64,000 nt of DNA from JAAYAY01 sp963674575 (GTDB lineage: Bacteria; Planctomycetota; Planctomycetia; Pirellulales; Thermoguttaceae). The position numbers and the translations under genes are program-made. The stretch's first letter is position 1; the number at the start of each line of letters is the position of its first letter. The notes under the pieces were generated by a model. The model ran no database searches. It was not told where the DNA came from and saw only the letters and a list, made by a program, of their open reading frames with translations. The stretch is taken from NCBI GenBank assembly GCA_963674575.2, contig CAXXQT010000002.1, positions 1,178,001 to 1,242,000 of the forward strand, read 5' to 3'. Positions 34,117 through 43,360 of the stretch are shown one piece after another.

Positions 34117-34674
34117 ATGAAGTTGGTCGTCGGATTGGGGAACCCAGGACGCAAGTATCAGGGAACCCGGCACAATGTTGGTTTTGAAGTGGTCGCCGAG
34201 CTTGCTCGGCGCCACGGATCCGGGAAACCGAAAGCCAAATTTAGCGGCGAAGTTGTAGAGGCCGGCGTCGCAGGAGAGCGACTCCTCCTTCTCTGTCCCG
34301 CAACCTATATGAACCGAAGTGGAGCGAGCGTTTTAGCTGCAAGGGATTTTTATAAGGTTGCCGACGACGAGATCCTGATCGTCTGCGACGACATCAATCT
34401 GCCCCTGGCGAAACTGCGGGTCCGCACCAAAGGCTCCTCCGGGGGACAGAAAGGCCTTGCCGACGTCATTCGTCGCTTGGGGACCGACGAGTTGTCGCGG
34501 CTTCGGGTCGGAGTTGGAATGCCGCCCGATGGGTGGGACGCCGCGGATTACGTTTTGGGGAAGTTCACGCGGGAAGAGCAAACAGAAGTCAAACCAGCGA
34601 TTCTTCGAGCGGCGGATGCCGCGGTCCTTTGGGCTCGTGATGGAATCGCCACGTGTATGAACCAATTCAACTGA
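34117..34674 (+). CDS. pth: Peptidyl-tRNA hydrolase
   Basis: This 185-residue enzyme releases tRNA from prematurely terminated peptidyl-tRNA. Its motifs are LVVGLGNPGRKYQGTRHNVG with catalytic His, PATYMNRSGASV, CDDINLPLAKLRVRTKGSS and GGQKGLADVI. Length is normal. AAGGAG lies 11 bases before the ATG. It follows rplY and precedes rpsF. Confidence 0.97.
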   Translation: MKLVVGLGNPGRKYQGTRHNVGFEVVAELARRHGSGKPKAKFSGEVVEAGVAGERLLLLCPATYMNRSGASVLAARDFYKVADDEILIVCDDINLPLAKLRVRTKGSSGGQKGLADVIRRLGTDELSRLRVGVGMPPDGWDAADYVLGKFTREEQTEVKPAILRAADAAVLWARDGIATCMNQFN

Positions 34675-34694
34675 GGCCAACGAGGAGTGAAGCT

Positions 34695-35150
34695 TTGGCT
34701 ACCAACGTTTACGAAGGCATGTTCATCTTCGAGTCGGGGAAGTACGGGCGCGATCCCGAGGGCGTGTCGGGAGCGGTTTCCCGGATGATTGAGGAAGCCG
34801 GCGGAGAGGTGCTCGTCAGTCGACTGTGGGAAGAGCGGCGCCTCGCCTACCCCATCAACGGCCAACGAAAGGGTACGTACTGGCTCACCTACTTCCGGCT
34901 TGACGGTCAGAAGTTGCCGGCGATCACGCGCCAGAGCGATCTGGACGGAAACATTCTCCGAAGCCTGACGCTCAAGGTTGATCCTCGCATCGTGGACGCC
35001 CTGGTCCAGCATGCAATGGGGGTCAGCGACAAGCCCGAGCCCGAACCCGAGAAGCCCGCCGAGCCGGAAACGGCGAAGACCGACGAGTCTCCTGAAAAAC
35101 CCGCCGAACTTGCCGGTGCCGCCTCCGAGGCGAGCGAGAACAAGGACTGA
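34695..35150 (+). CDS. rpsF: 30S ribosomal protein S6
   Basis: This 151-residue protein starts at TTG 34695, chosen because GAGGAG lies eight bases upstream and the protein then starts ATNVYEGMFIFESGKY, as in other S6 proteins. A longer frame from 34653 would overlap pth. The ferredoxin-like core ends with LRSLTLKVDPR. A ~45-residue tail rich in Pro, Glu, Lys and Ala follows and is much longer than in E. coli S6; it is probably disordered. It is the first gene of the rpsF-ssb-rplI-dnaB set. Confidence 0.94.
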   Translation: MATNVYEGMFIFESGKYGRDPEGVSGAVSRMIEEAGGEVLVSRLWEERRLAYPINGQRKGTYWLTYFRLDGQKLPAITRQSDLDGNILRSLTLKVDPRIVDALVQHAMGVSDKPEPEPEKPAEPETAKTDESPEKPAELAGAASEASENKD

Positions 35151-35283
35151 ACGACGAGAGCCGCTTTTCCCGCCGTTGCCGGATCACGCCCTCTTGGGAC
35201 TGTAGATCGTCCTGCCGGGCCTGCCTATTCGGTGTGCGGATTGGATTACCAAGGCTGGTTCAACAACCCTGGGAGTCGATGCC

Positions 35284-35751
35284 GTGGCGAGCTTCAATCG
35301 CGTCATCTTGATGGGCAACCTGACACGCGACCCCGAGATTCGATACACCTCCGGCGGAACGGCGGTTTGCGATATCGGGCTGGCCGTGAATGACCGCCGA
35401 AAAGGGGCGGACGGACAGTGGACCGAGGAAACCACCTTCGTCGACGTGACGTTGTGGGGCCGCACTGCCGAGGTCGCCGGGGAGTACCTCGGCAAGGGGT
35501 CTCCTGTCCTCGTTGAAGGGCGGCTGAAACTCGACACCTGGCAGACCAACGACGGACAGAAACGCTCCAAACTGCATGTCGTCTGCGAACGCATGCAGAT
35601 GGTCGGACCCCGCGGCGGAGGGGGAGGCGGAGGCGGAGGAAGGCCTCCCCAGCAGCGTCAGCAGAGCGATTCCTACAGCCAGCCGGAGCCCGACAATTAC
35701 GGTCCGCCCTCCTCGTCAGGTGGCGCCCCCGACGATGACATCCCCTTTTAA
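35284..35751 (+). CDS. ssb: Single-stranded DNA-binding protein
   Basis: This 155-residue protein uses GTG 35284, with GGGAG eight bases upstream. The OB fold begins ASFNRVILMGNLTRDPEIRY and includes ETTFVDVTLWGRTAEVAGEY. A Gly-rich and Gln/Pro-rich linker follows. The last residues, DDDIPF, are the acidic tip that recruits replication and repair partners. Its place between rpsF and rplI is conserved, but the usual rpsR neighbour is missing. Confidence 0.97.
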   Translation: MASFNRVILMGNLTRDPEIRYTSGGTAVCDIGLAVNDRRKGADGQWTEETTFVDVTLWGRTAEVAGEYLGKGSPVLVEGRLKLDTWQTNDGQKRSKLHVVCERMQMVGPRGGGGGGGGGRPPQQRQQSDSYSQPEPDNYGPPSSSGGAPDDDIPF

Positions 35752-35927
35752 GAGGCCAATCGGCGCGGAGTTGCGTCCCTTGTACCGCTTGGCTTGGTGA
35801 TGTATCACGTGTTTGCCCAGGCCTCGCCCCCGAACAAAAGAAGTGACCGGTTTGTCGTGATCGGTCGCCCCAACAACCACCCTTTCCATGTGGTGGAAGA
35901 GTCCATACGAAGAAGGTAACAGGTTCC

Positions 35928-36473
35928 ATGGTACAAACCAAGAAACAGAAGAAGATCTCGCGAAAGCCGGCCCGATTCAAGCGGCTTCCCAAGGGCCCCA
36001 ACAACGGGATCGAACTGTTGCTGATTCAATCCGTTGAGCATCTGGGCGAGCAGGGGGAAGTGGTCGAGGTGCGTCCCGGCTACGCGAACAACTACCTTCT
36101 CCCCCAGGGTCTTGCCACGATTGCGAACGAGCATCACAAGCGGATGGTCGAGAAGCACAAGGCCAAACTGGCGGAAATCCAAAAAGCCCGTCTCGCGGGG
36201 CTCCGTTCCCTGGCTGCTGAACTGAAGCAGCAGAGCCTTACGATCGAGGCCAACGCCAACGAGGAAGGCCACCTGTACGGCTCGGTGGGCGCCCCCGAGA
36301 TCGTTACGGCCCTCAAGGCCGCCGGCATCACCATTGCCGTCGATCAGGTTCGCCTCGAAGGTCCCCTCAAGGAACTCGGTCTCTATACGGTCAAGATCCA
36401 CGTGGGCGCGGACGTCGACTCGGAAGTCAAGGTCTGGGTTGTTCCTGCCGTCAGCGAAACCGAGGAATCCTGA
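35928..36473 (+). CDS. rplI: 50S ribosomal protein L9 with basic N-terminal extension
   Basis: This is a 181-residue protein. The L9 core starts near residue 28 (IELLLIQSVEHLGEQGEVVE, then VRPGYANNYLLPQGLA), followed by the long connecting helix and the C-terminal rRNA-binding domain. E. coli L9 begins directly at the core. Here ~27 extra residues (KKQKKISRKPARFKRLPKG) precede it, and no ATG or GTG lies near the usual N-terminus, so the extension seems real. It stabilises the L1-stalk region of the ribosome in other bacteria. Confidence 0.93.
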   Translation: MVQTKKQKKISRKPARFKRLPKGPNNGIELLLIQSVEHLGEQGEVVEVRPGYANNYLLPQGLATIANEHHKRMVEKHKAKLAEIQKARLAGLRSLAAELKQQSLTIEANANEEGHLYGSVGAPEIVTALKAAGITIAVDQVRLEGPLKELGLYTVKIHVGADVDSEVKVWVVPAVSETEES

Positions 36474-36585
36474 TTCCTCTGTCGCGACGCACGGGATCAG
36501 GAGGTGTATGAACGACCTCGCGCGTGGTTGACGCGGGGCGGGGGCTAAAGTTCCGTTCCCCCGGTCCGCTGGGTGGTCGCGCTCG

Positions 36586-36611
36586 CGCAGGCATTTCTTG
36601 GTTTGCCTGCG
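36586..36611 (+). terminator. Possible hairpin between rplI and dnaB
   Basis: CGCAGGCA and TGCCTGCG form an 8-bp stem around a 10-base loop, followed by TTT and then a C-run. The short T-tract makes it a weak intrinsic terminator or an attenuator between rplI and dnaB. Confidence 0.35.
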
Positions 36612-36717
36612 TTTCCCCCCCGCATCGTCCGGTGATGGAGCCCCCTTTTTCGAGTGCTTGCCGCCGCCGGGGCGACTTCTTATGATGCGCGGCAGCCCGC
36701 ATTGAAAAAGGATTGCT

Positions 36718-38172
36718 ATGGCCACCTCGAAACGTACGGACAAAGGGAGCCGCGTCGACAAGGCCCACGATTCGGGGCAAGTAACTTCGGAGATTCTCGA
36801 TCGGCTTCCCCCTCAGAACCTCGACGCGGAACGAGGGGTTCTTGGGAGTCTCTTGCTCGACCCCGAACTGTGCGACGAAGTGGCGCTCATGCTCCGTCCG
36901 AGCGACTTCTACGCCACCGCTCACGAGAAGCTCTTCCATCACATCATGGAGATGCACGGGGAAGGGGGGCGAGTGGACGCCACCCTGCTCGTCGAGCGCC
37001 TTCGCCAGGCTGGAGATCTTGAGGCCATCGGCGGGACGGCCTTCCTGGCCGAGGTCATTCAGTCGGTTGCTGTGGCGGCTCATGCGGCCTACTACGCCGA
37101 GATTGTCCGCGACAAGGCCACGCTCCGCTCCTTGATCCATGCAAGCACCGAAATCCTACGGGATGCCTACGATCCCACGCACACCCCCCGCGAACTGGTG
37201 GGAAGAGCTGAGGAAAAGGTCTTCGCGGTTCATGACGAACGCAGCTCCGACCAGCTGGCAAGCATGCACGACGTGATGGTCGAGGCCTACGCGCATATCG
37301 ACGACCGGATGAAAAACGGCGGTTCCACCGGCGTTCCCACCGGTTTCAGCGACTACGACAACCTTACGGGCGGCTTGCACGCTTCCGAATTGATCATTCT
37401 CGCAGCCCGGCCGAGTATGGGAAAAACGGCTCTCGCTACCAACATCGCCGACCACGTGTCGGTCGAATCGGGAGTGACGACCCTCATGGTGAGCCTCGAA
37501 ATGGCCCGCCTGGAATTGGGCCAGCGTATGCTGTGTTCTCGGGGCAGGATTGATGGGCGCAAGTTTCGGGGGGCCTACCTGTCGGCCGAAGATCGAGAGG
37601 ACCTCGTCAAGGCGTCTGCCGAACTGAGCAAGGCGCCTCTGTTTATCGACGATTCGCCAAGCCGCACGGTCACAGAGATCGCCGCCACCGCTCGTCGGCT
37701 CAAGCGGCGAAACGATCTTGGCTTGATCGTGATCGACTACCTCCAATTGATCGAGCCTGAGAATCCGGCCGACCCGCGGCAGGAGCAGGTGGCCAAGATT
37801 GCCCGGCGTCTGAAAGGCTTGGCCAGAGAGTTGTCAGTCCCGCTTCTCTGCCTTGCCCAGCTTAACCGTCAGGCCGAGGCGACCAAGGACAATCGCCCAA
37901 GGATGAGCCACCTACGGGAATCGGGGGCCATCGAGCAGGACGCCGACGTGGTCATGTTCGTCCACCGTGAAGAGTACTACATGACGCACGAGGAGGCCAA
38001 GGAGCGAGAGGTGGCGGGCCAGGCCGACCTCATCGTTGCCAAGCAGCGTAACGGCCCCACCGACGACGTGAAGTTGGCCTGGCGTCAGGAGTTCACCCGA
38101 TTTGAGGATCGGGCTGTTGACCGCTATGACGAGTTCGACAATTACGAGAATGCTCCCGCAGGCGAATTTTGA
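36718..38172 (+). CDS. dnaB: Replicative DNA helicase
   Basis: This 484-residue protein is the hexameric helicase that unwinds DNA at the replication fork. The N-terminal domain has PPQNLDAERGVLGSLLLDPE. The RecA-like ATPase has Walker A AARPSMGKTALATN with K236, Walker B LIVIDYLQLIE and LSVPLLCLAQLNRQ. The C-terminal arginine-finger region includes LRESGAIEQDADVVMFVHRE and KQRNGPTDDVKL. No intein or insertion is visible. AAGGA lies before the ATG. Confidence 0.98.
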   Translation: MATSKRTDKGSRVDKAHDSGQVTSEILDRLPPQNLDAERGVLGSLLLDPELCDEVALMLRPSDFYATAHEKLFHHIMEMHGEGGRVDATLLVERLRQAGDLEAIGGTAFLAEVIQSVAVAAHAAYYAEIVRDKATLRSLIHASTEILRDAYDPTHTPRELVGRAEEKVFAVHDERSSDQLASMHDVMVEAYAHIDDRMKNGGSTGVPTGFSDYDNLTGGLHASELIILAARPSMGKTALATNIADHVSVESGVTTLMVSLEMARLELGQRMLCSRGRIDGRKFRGAYLSAEDREDLVKASAELSKAPLFIDDSPSRTVTEIAATARRLKRRNDLGLIVIDYLQLIEPENPADPRQEQVAKIARRLKGLARELSVPLLCLAQLNRQAEATKDNRPRMSHLRESGAIEQDADVVMFVHREEYYMTHEEAKEREVAGQADLIVAKQRNGPTDDVKLAWRQEFTRFEDRAVDRYDEFDNYENAPAGEF

Positions 38173-38561
38173 TTTGCCACGGCAAAGGTGTTTTTTTCCG
38201 CCACGAGTCCCATCGCGTCCAGTGGTTGGATGCGTCGCGTGCCGCAAATGCCGGGTGAACTGTGCGAGAGGGCCGTGTCACGGGCCCTTGCATCTCCCCC
38301 GCTTGGACTGGTGGTGATTTGGATTTTCACCTTGCCCCATCAGGGGGCATTCTGTATTTGTACTTCTCTCAAAAAGTTGTTCCGAGGAGCCTGCGCGCTG
38401 CCGTCGTTTTGGCGGCAGCGGCAAGCAAGCGTGATCTGTTGCCATAGAGTTCGCGTGAACCCTTTGTCTGGGTGGCACGTAATTGAGAGAGCAATCGATC
38501 TTACGCCATGGACATGGCGAAAATCTCGATAATCAAAAACCGAGAGGCGGGAAGGATCCCG
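38173..38561. other. Intergenic region upstream of bamA
   Basis: About 390 bp. It contains an 8-bp hairpin, CGCTGCCG/CGGCAGCG (38396-38420, loop TCGTTTTGG), without a T-run, and a fragment of the GTGGCACG repeat near 38470. I see no gene. Confidence 0.45.
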
Positions 38562-41500
38562 ATGGTCGCACTCCCTGACTGGTGGTTGGGAAATTGGTTT
38601 CGGTTGGCGGCGACAGGTCGTTGCGGCTCATGGCAGCGGGCGCGCGGGCGACTCCCCTGGGCGTTGCTGGTCGTTTCCATGGGACTGGTTCTTCTGCCCC
38701 AAGCGGTCCGAGCCCAGTATCCGCCGCTTCAGGCATCGCCCGCCTATCCTGCGGCATCCGCGTCCTATGTGGCGCAACTTCCTGGCTCTCCGGCCCCCGC
38801 TTATCCCGCGGCCCAATCCGCTTCCTATTCCGCCGCTCCGGCCGTTCCCCAGATCGGTCCGGCGACAGGAGTTCCGGCCCAGGCAATGCCAATGCCGCAG
38901 GCTCCGCCGTCGGATATGGTGGTTGATGTTCGTGTGGTGGGCAACAAGCGGACCTCGACCGAGAAACTGATGCGTCACATCAAGACTCGGCCGGGTCGCG
39001 TCTACGACCCGGAGGGCGTGGGCGAAGATGTTCGCAGACTCAATGGCTCCGGACTCGTGGAAGGCGTGCGGACGAGCTACCAGCAGGCGCCGAACGGCCA
39101 GGGACGGATCGTCATTTTCAAGGTCTTTGAACGGGCCCTGATCCGATCCGTCGACTACGTGGGTAACCGCAAGATCAAGACGAAGACTCTGAAAAAGGAA
39201 ACCAAGCTCAAGGCGGGGGATCCGCTGGAACCGTTCGCAATCGAAGAAGCTCGGAATCGACTGGAAGCGTTCTACAAGGAAAAAGGTTTCACCAACGCCC
39301 GTGTCACCTTGCCCGAGGGCAGCGACGCCACCAACGAAAGGGTCGTCTTCGTCATCAACGAGGGCTCCAAGCAGACGATCCTCTGGACGAGCTTTGAGGG
39401 CAATACGATTGCCAGCGACTCGCGTCTGCGAACCGTGGTCAAATCGAAGCAAAACGTTGTGTGGGTGTTCGGAGGCGAAGTGAACCGACGCCAGATCGAG
39501 GAAGACGAAGAGCGCCTCGAAGACTACTATCATCGTCTCGGCTTCTTTCGGGCGCGGATCGGCCACCTCCTCGAGGAGCATCCCTTCAGTGAACAACGCG
39601 ACTGGGTGACGATCAAGTTCGTGATCGACGAGGGCCCCCGCTACTCGGTTCGCGACCTATCGGTGGTTGGCAACAAACGGATCGACACTTCCGAGATTTT
39701 CAAGGTGGTCGAGTTGGAGGTCGGACAGCCCTATCGCAACGACCACATGCGCCGCGACGAAAACGCCATCAAGGAGCGCTACGGCGCGGCTGGTTATGTC
39801 TTTGCCGACGTGAAGCCCGAGATCATCTTCGCCGAAGAGCCGGGCGTTCTCGATATCGTTTATCGAATCAACGAGGGAGAGCGATACCGCGTCGGGAAGA
39901 TCGACACGAACATCATGGGCGATTTCCCTCACACGCAGATCACGACCGTTCTGAATCGTCTCTCGCTCGAACCGGGCGACATCATCGACATTCGAGAACT
40001 CCGCGATAGCGAACGCCGTCTGCGGTCGAGCCAGATTTTCGCCTCGGATCCCCAAACGGGGAAAAGCCCGCAGATCGCCCTCAGTCCGCCCACGCCGGAA
40101 GAGATCGAGAAGGCGAAGGCGCAATTCGCGCGGCGCCAGGCCGAGGCCGTTCGCGGCCAGAACCCCCTTCGCCAACCGCCGATCGAAGACGGTGATCGCT
40201 GGTACAACCTTTCGCTCCAAGTAGCCAACACCCCGGAAGATGCGGTCACGGAGACGGCCCCTGTCGGGCAGGCCGTTCCGGTATCCGAAACCCCGGCGCG
40301 GTCCAACGGGTCACCAACTCCGCTGCCCCCGGTTCAGGAAGTCCAGCGTGGGCAGGACCCCGGCACGTCCTATGTGCCCCGTTTCTTCGCCCCCAACGCC
40401 GGATCCTCGCAAGTGTTGCGTTACCAGTATTCGGCCGATGCCGGAAGTTCCACGCCTAGCTTGCCGCCGGGCGCCGTGCCGAGCTATTCCACGGCTCCCG
40501 CCCCAAGCACGAGCACCCCGACTAGTCCTTATGCCAATTCCTATCCGGCGGACACGGGCGCGTATCCGGGCGTGCCCGCGCCCCAACTTCCGCCTCCCGT
40601 CGCCCCCAATCCGTTCGATCCGGGACTCAACTACTTTGGCGACACGGACCCGGGCGGATTCCTGGGCGGCGTGCCGAGCGAGGACCCGAGTATCCTTCTT
40701 CCCTTGAAGCCCGAGGTCACGGAAACGGAAACTGGACGATTCATGTTCAGCGCCGGAGTGAATTCGGATTCCGGTTTGATCGGCTCGATCGTGATCGACG
40801 AGCAGAATTTCGACTGGCAGCGTTTTCCCAGCGGCTGGGAGGACTTCCGCAACGGCACGGCCTTCCGGGGGCGCGGCCAGCGTTTCCGCGTGGAGGCCAC
40901 GCCCGGCAGCGAGGTTCAACGCTACATGGTCACCTTCAACGAGCCCTACCTGTTCGATACCCAGGTCAGTCTCGGCCTGAACGGCTTCTACTACACCCGC
41001 TACTACACGGAATGGGACGAGCAACGTCTTGGCGGACGCATCTCCCTGGGGTACCAATTGGCCCACGACCTCTCGGTGGCCGGGACCTTCCGCTACGAAC
41101 ACGTGACCTTGTCCGATCCGATCAGCGGCGCTCCGGCGGAACTGACCGATGCACTTGGCGATTCCGATCTCGTGGGCTTTGGGGCGCAGCTCACGCACGA
41201 CACCCGGGACAGCACGTTCCTGCCCACGGAAGGGCACTTGCTCACCCTCAAGTTCGAGCAAGTGGTCGGCAGCTACACCTACCCTCGAGCCGAAATCGAT
41301 CTCCGCAAGTACTTCATGCTCCATGAGCGGCCCGACGGTTCCGGACGCCATGTCTTGAGCCTGAAGGGCACGGCCGCCTACACGGGCAGCGACACGCCGA
41401 TCTACGAACACTACTTCAACGGCGGTTTCTCGTCGATTCGCGGTTTCGAATACCGCGGAGCGGCCCCTCGCGTCAACGGCGTGGTCGTGGGCGGCGAATT

Positions 41501-41765
41501 CAACCTGCTGGCGTCGACCGAGTACATGTTCCCCCTGACCGCCAGTGACATGGTTCGCGGCGTCGTCTTCTGCGACACAGGCGCCGCCCAGCCGACGATC
41601 GACAACTGGTCCGAGAAGTACCGCGTGGCCCCGGGCTTCGGCTTGCGGCTCACCATCCCGGCCATGGGCCCGGCCCCGATCGCGCTGGACTTTGCCTTCC
41701 CCGTCGTTCAGGAAGACCAAGACGAAGAAGAGGTCTTCTCCTTCTTCATCGGTTTCCTGCGATAG
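38562..41765 (+). CDS. bamA: Outer-membrane protein assembly factor BamA with proline-rich insertion
   Basis: This 1067-residue protein starts at ATG 38562 after GGAAGGAT; an ATG 18 codons earlier lacks a ribosome-binding site. The signal peptide is LPWALLVVSMGLVLLPQAVRA. An Ala/Pro/Ser/Tyr-rich stretch (about 52-118) leads to five POTRA-like units (VVDVRVVGNKRTSTEKLMRH; IRSVDYVGNRKIKTKTL; LWTSFEGNTIASDSRLR; VRDLSVVGNKRIDTSEIF; YRVGKIDTNIMGDFPHTQI). Roughly 200 residues of low-complexity, Pro/Ser/Thr-rich sequence (about 520-720) separate them from a C-terminal beta-barrel with the conserved RGF motif near 958 and the end SFFIGFLR. BamA inserts barrel proteins into the outer membrane; E. coli BamA is ~810 residues. 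Confidence 0.93.
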   Translation: MVALPDWWLGNWFRLAATGRCGSWQRARGRLPWALLVVSMGLVLLPQAVRAQYPPLQASPAYPAASASYVAQLPGSPAPAYPAAQSASYSAAPAVPQIGPATGVPAQAMPMPQAPPSDMVVDVRVVGNKRTSTEKLMRHIKTRPGRVYDPEGVGEDVRRLNGSGLVEGVRTSYQQAPNGQGRIVIFKVFERALIRSVDYVGNRKIKTKTLKKETKLKAGDPLEPFAIEEARNRLEAFYKEKGFTNARVTLPEGSDATNERVVFVINEGSKQTILWTSFEGNTIASDSRLRTVVKSKQNVVWVFGGEVNRRQIEEDEERLEDYYHRLGFFRARIGHLLEEHPFSEQRDWVTIKFVIDEGPRYSVRDLSVVGNKRIDTSEIFKVVELEVGQPYRNDHMRRDENAIKERYGAAGYVFADVKPEIIFAEEPGVLDIVYRINEGERYRVGKIDTNIMGDFPHTQITTVLNRLSLEPGDIIDIRELRDSERRLRSSQIFASDPQTGKSPQIALSPPTPEEIEKAKAQFARRQAEAVRGQNPLRQPPIEDGDRWYNLSLQVANTPEDAVTETAPVGQAVPVSETPARSNGSPTPLPPVQEVQRGQDPGTSYVPRFFAPNAGSSQVLRYQYSADAGSSTPSLPPGAVPSYSTAPAPSTSTPTSPYANSYPADTGAYPGVPAPQLPPPVAPNPFDPGLNYFGDTDPGGFLGGVPSEDPSILLPLKPEVTETETGRFMFSAGVNSDSGLIGSIVIDEQNFDWQRFPSGWEDFRNGTAFRGRGQRFRVEATPGSEVQRYMVTFNEPYLFDTQVSLGLNGFYYTRYYTEWDEQRLGGRISLGYQLAHDLSVAGTFRYEHVTLSDPISGAPAELTDALGDSDLVGFGAQLTHDTRDSTFLPTEGHLLTLKFEQVVGSYTYPRAEIDLRKYFMLHERPDGSGRHVLSLKGTAAYTGSDTPIYEHYFNGGFSSIRGFEYRGAAPRVNGVVVGGEFNLLASTEYMFPLTASDMVRGVVFCDTGAAQPTIDNWSEKYRVAPGFGLRLTIPAMGPAPIALDFAFPVVQEDQDEEEVFSFFIGFLR

Positions 41766-41775
41766 GATCGGGCTC

Positions 41776-41801
41776 AATACCCGCGTAGGTAGCCGTACGA
41801 G
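41776..41801 (-). repeat. Displaced copy of the next gene's 3' end
   Basis: On the minus strand this segment encodes S-Y-G-Y-L-R-G-Y followed by a stop. It matches 22 of 26 bases with 41936-41961, exactly 160 bp away, where the small secreted protein ends in S-Y-G-Y-R-R-G-Y and a stop. The rest of that gene is not duplicated. Confidence 0.6.
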
Positions 41802-41933
41802 GCCCCCGGGTGGCACCGATGATTTTCCGCAGTGGGCTCTCCATTTGTGGAGGCCTACGCCGGAAAATCGTCGGTGTTGCGCAGCAACCAGAGCAAGCCG
41901 TCATGCATTCCCGCGTGCGGCTTCGCCGCCCGG

Positions 41934-42305
41934 CTAGTACCCCCGTCGGTACCCGTACGAGACACGGTGCCCGTAATAGCCGCGGTGAACGCTCTTCACC
42001 TCGTGGTAGTGGGCTCCGAAGTAGCCCCACTGGTACGTGGGGATGCCGCCGAACCCGTAGCCTGTCCAACCTGAAGGAGCGGGGGGTTGCGCGGGCGCCC
42101 GGTGGAAGAGCTTTCGCGGTGCTTCCAAGGGCGGACGCTGGGGGCTGGGCAGCCCCATGGAGTAAACCGGCTGAGACGGCGACTCGATCCGCGGGGCGGT
42201 TCCCAGCAACGGTTGCATCGGCACAGGGCTATACTCTTGAGCCCAGGTTGTCGTGACCATGCCCAGCAAGCACGCTACGGCTGACAAGAGTACTCCTTGC
42301 CTCAT
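41934..42305 (-). CDS. Small exported Tyr/Gly/His-rich protein
   Basis: This 123-residue protein has a clear signal peptide (GVLLSAVACLLGMVTTTWA) and ATG preceded by GGGGA. A Pro/Ser-rich middle follows. The C-terminal ~45 residues are rich in Gly, Tyr and His (GYGFGGIPTYQWGYFGAHYH, then HRGYYGHRVSYGYRRGY). I know similar GY-rich tails from short planctomycete proteins, but no function is established; an envelope or matrix component is possible. It converges with bamA. A copy of its last codons lies 160 bp downstream. Confidence 0.75.
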   Translation of the reverse strand: MRQGVLLSAVACLLGMVTTTWAQEYSPVPMQPLLGTAPRIESPSQPVYSMGLPSPQRPPLEAPRKLFHRAPAQPPAPSGWTGYGFGGIPTYQWGYFGAHYHEVKSVHRGYYGHRVSYGYRRGY

Positions 42306-42505
42306 GAATATTCCCCGCCCTCGTTAGAACCTGATTCCGTCCTCGAAGATCATCGAACACGGGCAAGTCGCGATTTCCGTTAAACCCTTCCGGATGTGAC
42401 GGTTCCAACGAATCAGGGCCGGTCCTGCCGGTCAGACAATCGAGACCGGTTTGGCAGGAAGGGCAAACTGGGGCCCCGGGGAATACCTGTCGATTGAATC
42501 CCCGA

Positions 42506-43045
42506 TCATTCGCCTTCGAATTGCATGAGGCTGATCATCTTGTAGTCCTTGATCTTGTCCGCGCCGTGAAGATCGACCAGTTCGATGAGGAAGAGGCAAC
42601 CTGCCACGACGCCGCCTGCCTTTTCCACGAGCTTGCAGCACGCCTCAATGGTGCCGCCCGTTGCCAGGAGATCGTCGACGACCAATACCTTGGAACGCGG
42701 CGTTACGGCATCGGTATGAACCTGGAGAGTGTCGGTGCCGTATTCCAACTCGTAGCTGTGTTCGATGGTCTGGTAGGGGAGCTTTCCGGGCTTTCGGATT
42801 GGGATCAAGCCGGCCCCAAGTTCCAGGGCCAGGGGAGCGGCGAACAGGAATCCCCTCGCCTCCGCCGCGGCAATCTGCTCGATCCCCAGGTCCCGCACGG
42901 CATTCGCCATTTGCCGAATGGCCTCCCCAAAGGCCTCTGCATTCCCAAGCAGGGGGGTTATGTCCCGAAACAGGATGCCAGGCTTGGGAAAACCGGGGAT
43001 TGAACGGATATGATCTTTCAGATCGATTGGGTTGGACTCGGCCAT
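42506..43045 (-). CDS. apt: Adenine phosphoribosyltransferase
   Basis: This 179-residue enzyme salvages adenine with PRPP to give AMP. The N-terminal IPGFPKPGILFRDITPLL, the AAEARGFLFAAPLAL loop, IRKPGKLP and the PRPP-binding motif VLVVDDLLATGGT are all canonical, and the length is normal. AGGAG lies nine bases before the ATG. Confidence 0.97.
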   Translation of the reverse strand: MAESNPIDLKDHIRSIPGFPKPGILFRDITPLLGNAEAFGEAIRQMANAVRDLGIEQIAAAEARGFLFAAPLALELGAGLIPIRKPGKLPYQTIEHSYELEYGTDTLQVHTDAVTPRSKVLVVDDLLATGGTIEACCKLVEKAGGVVAGCLFLIELVDLHGADKIKDYKMISLMQFEGE

Positions 43046-43360
43046 CGAGTTTGGCTCCTGGGGGGGGGCGGGGAGAATGCGAACCTGAAATATAAGCCAT
43101 TTGGTCCGAAAAAATCTACCGCTCAGCCCAGGAGACCTGCAAAGTCACGGGGGCTGGTCCATTTTTCGGTCAGCAAGGCGTTTTTGCGAACCTGCCTCGT
43201 CCGAAAACATGGACCTGTCCCCTTCCGCCGCGACTCTTCTTCAAAAACCCGACGATTCTCGGGATACTCGTGGTGGGGGGATTTGTGAGCGGAATCCTAA
43301 GGGGATATATTTGGGGAACTTCTCGGAAGCGTAGCATCGGTAACATTAAGGATCGTTGGA
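43046..43360. other. Intergenic region without visible features
   Basis: About 315 bp between the divergent apt and Dabb genes. It contains poly-G near 43062-43070 but no recognisable repeat, RNA or gene. Confidence 0.4.
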
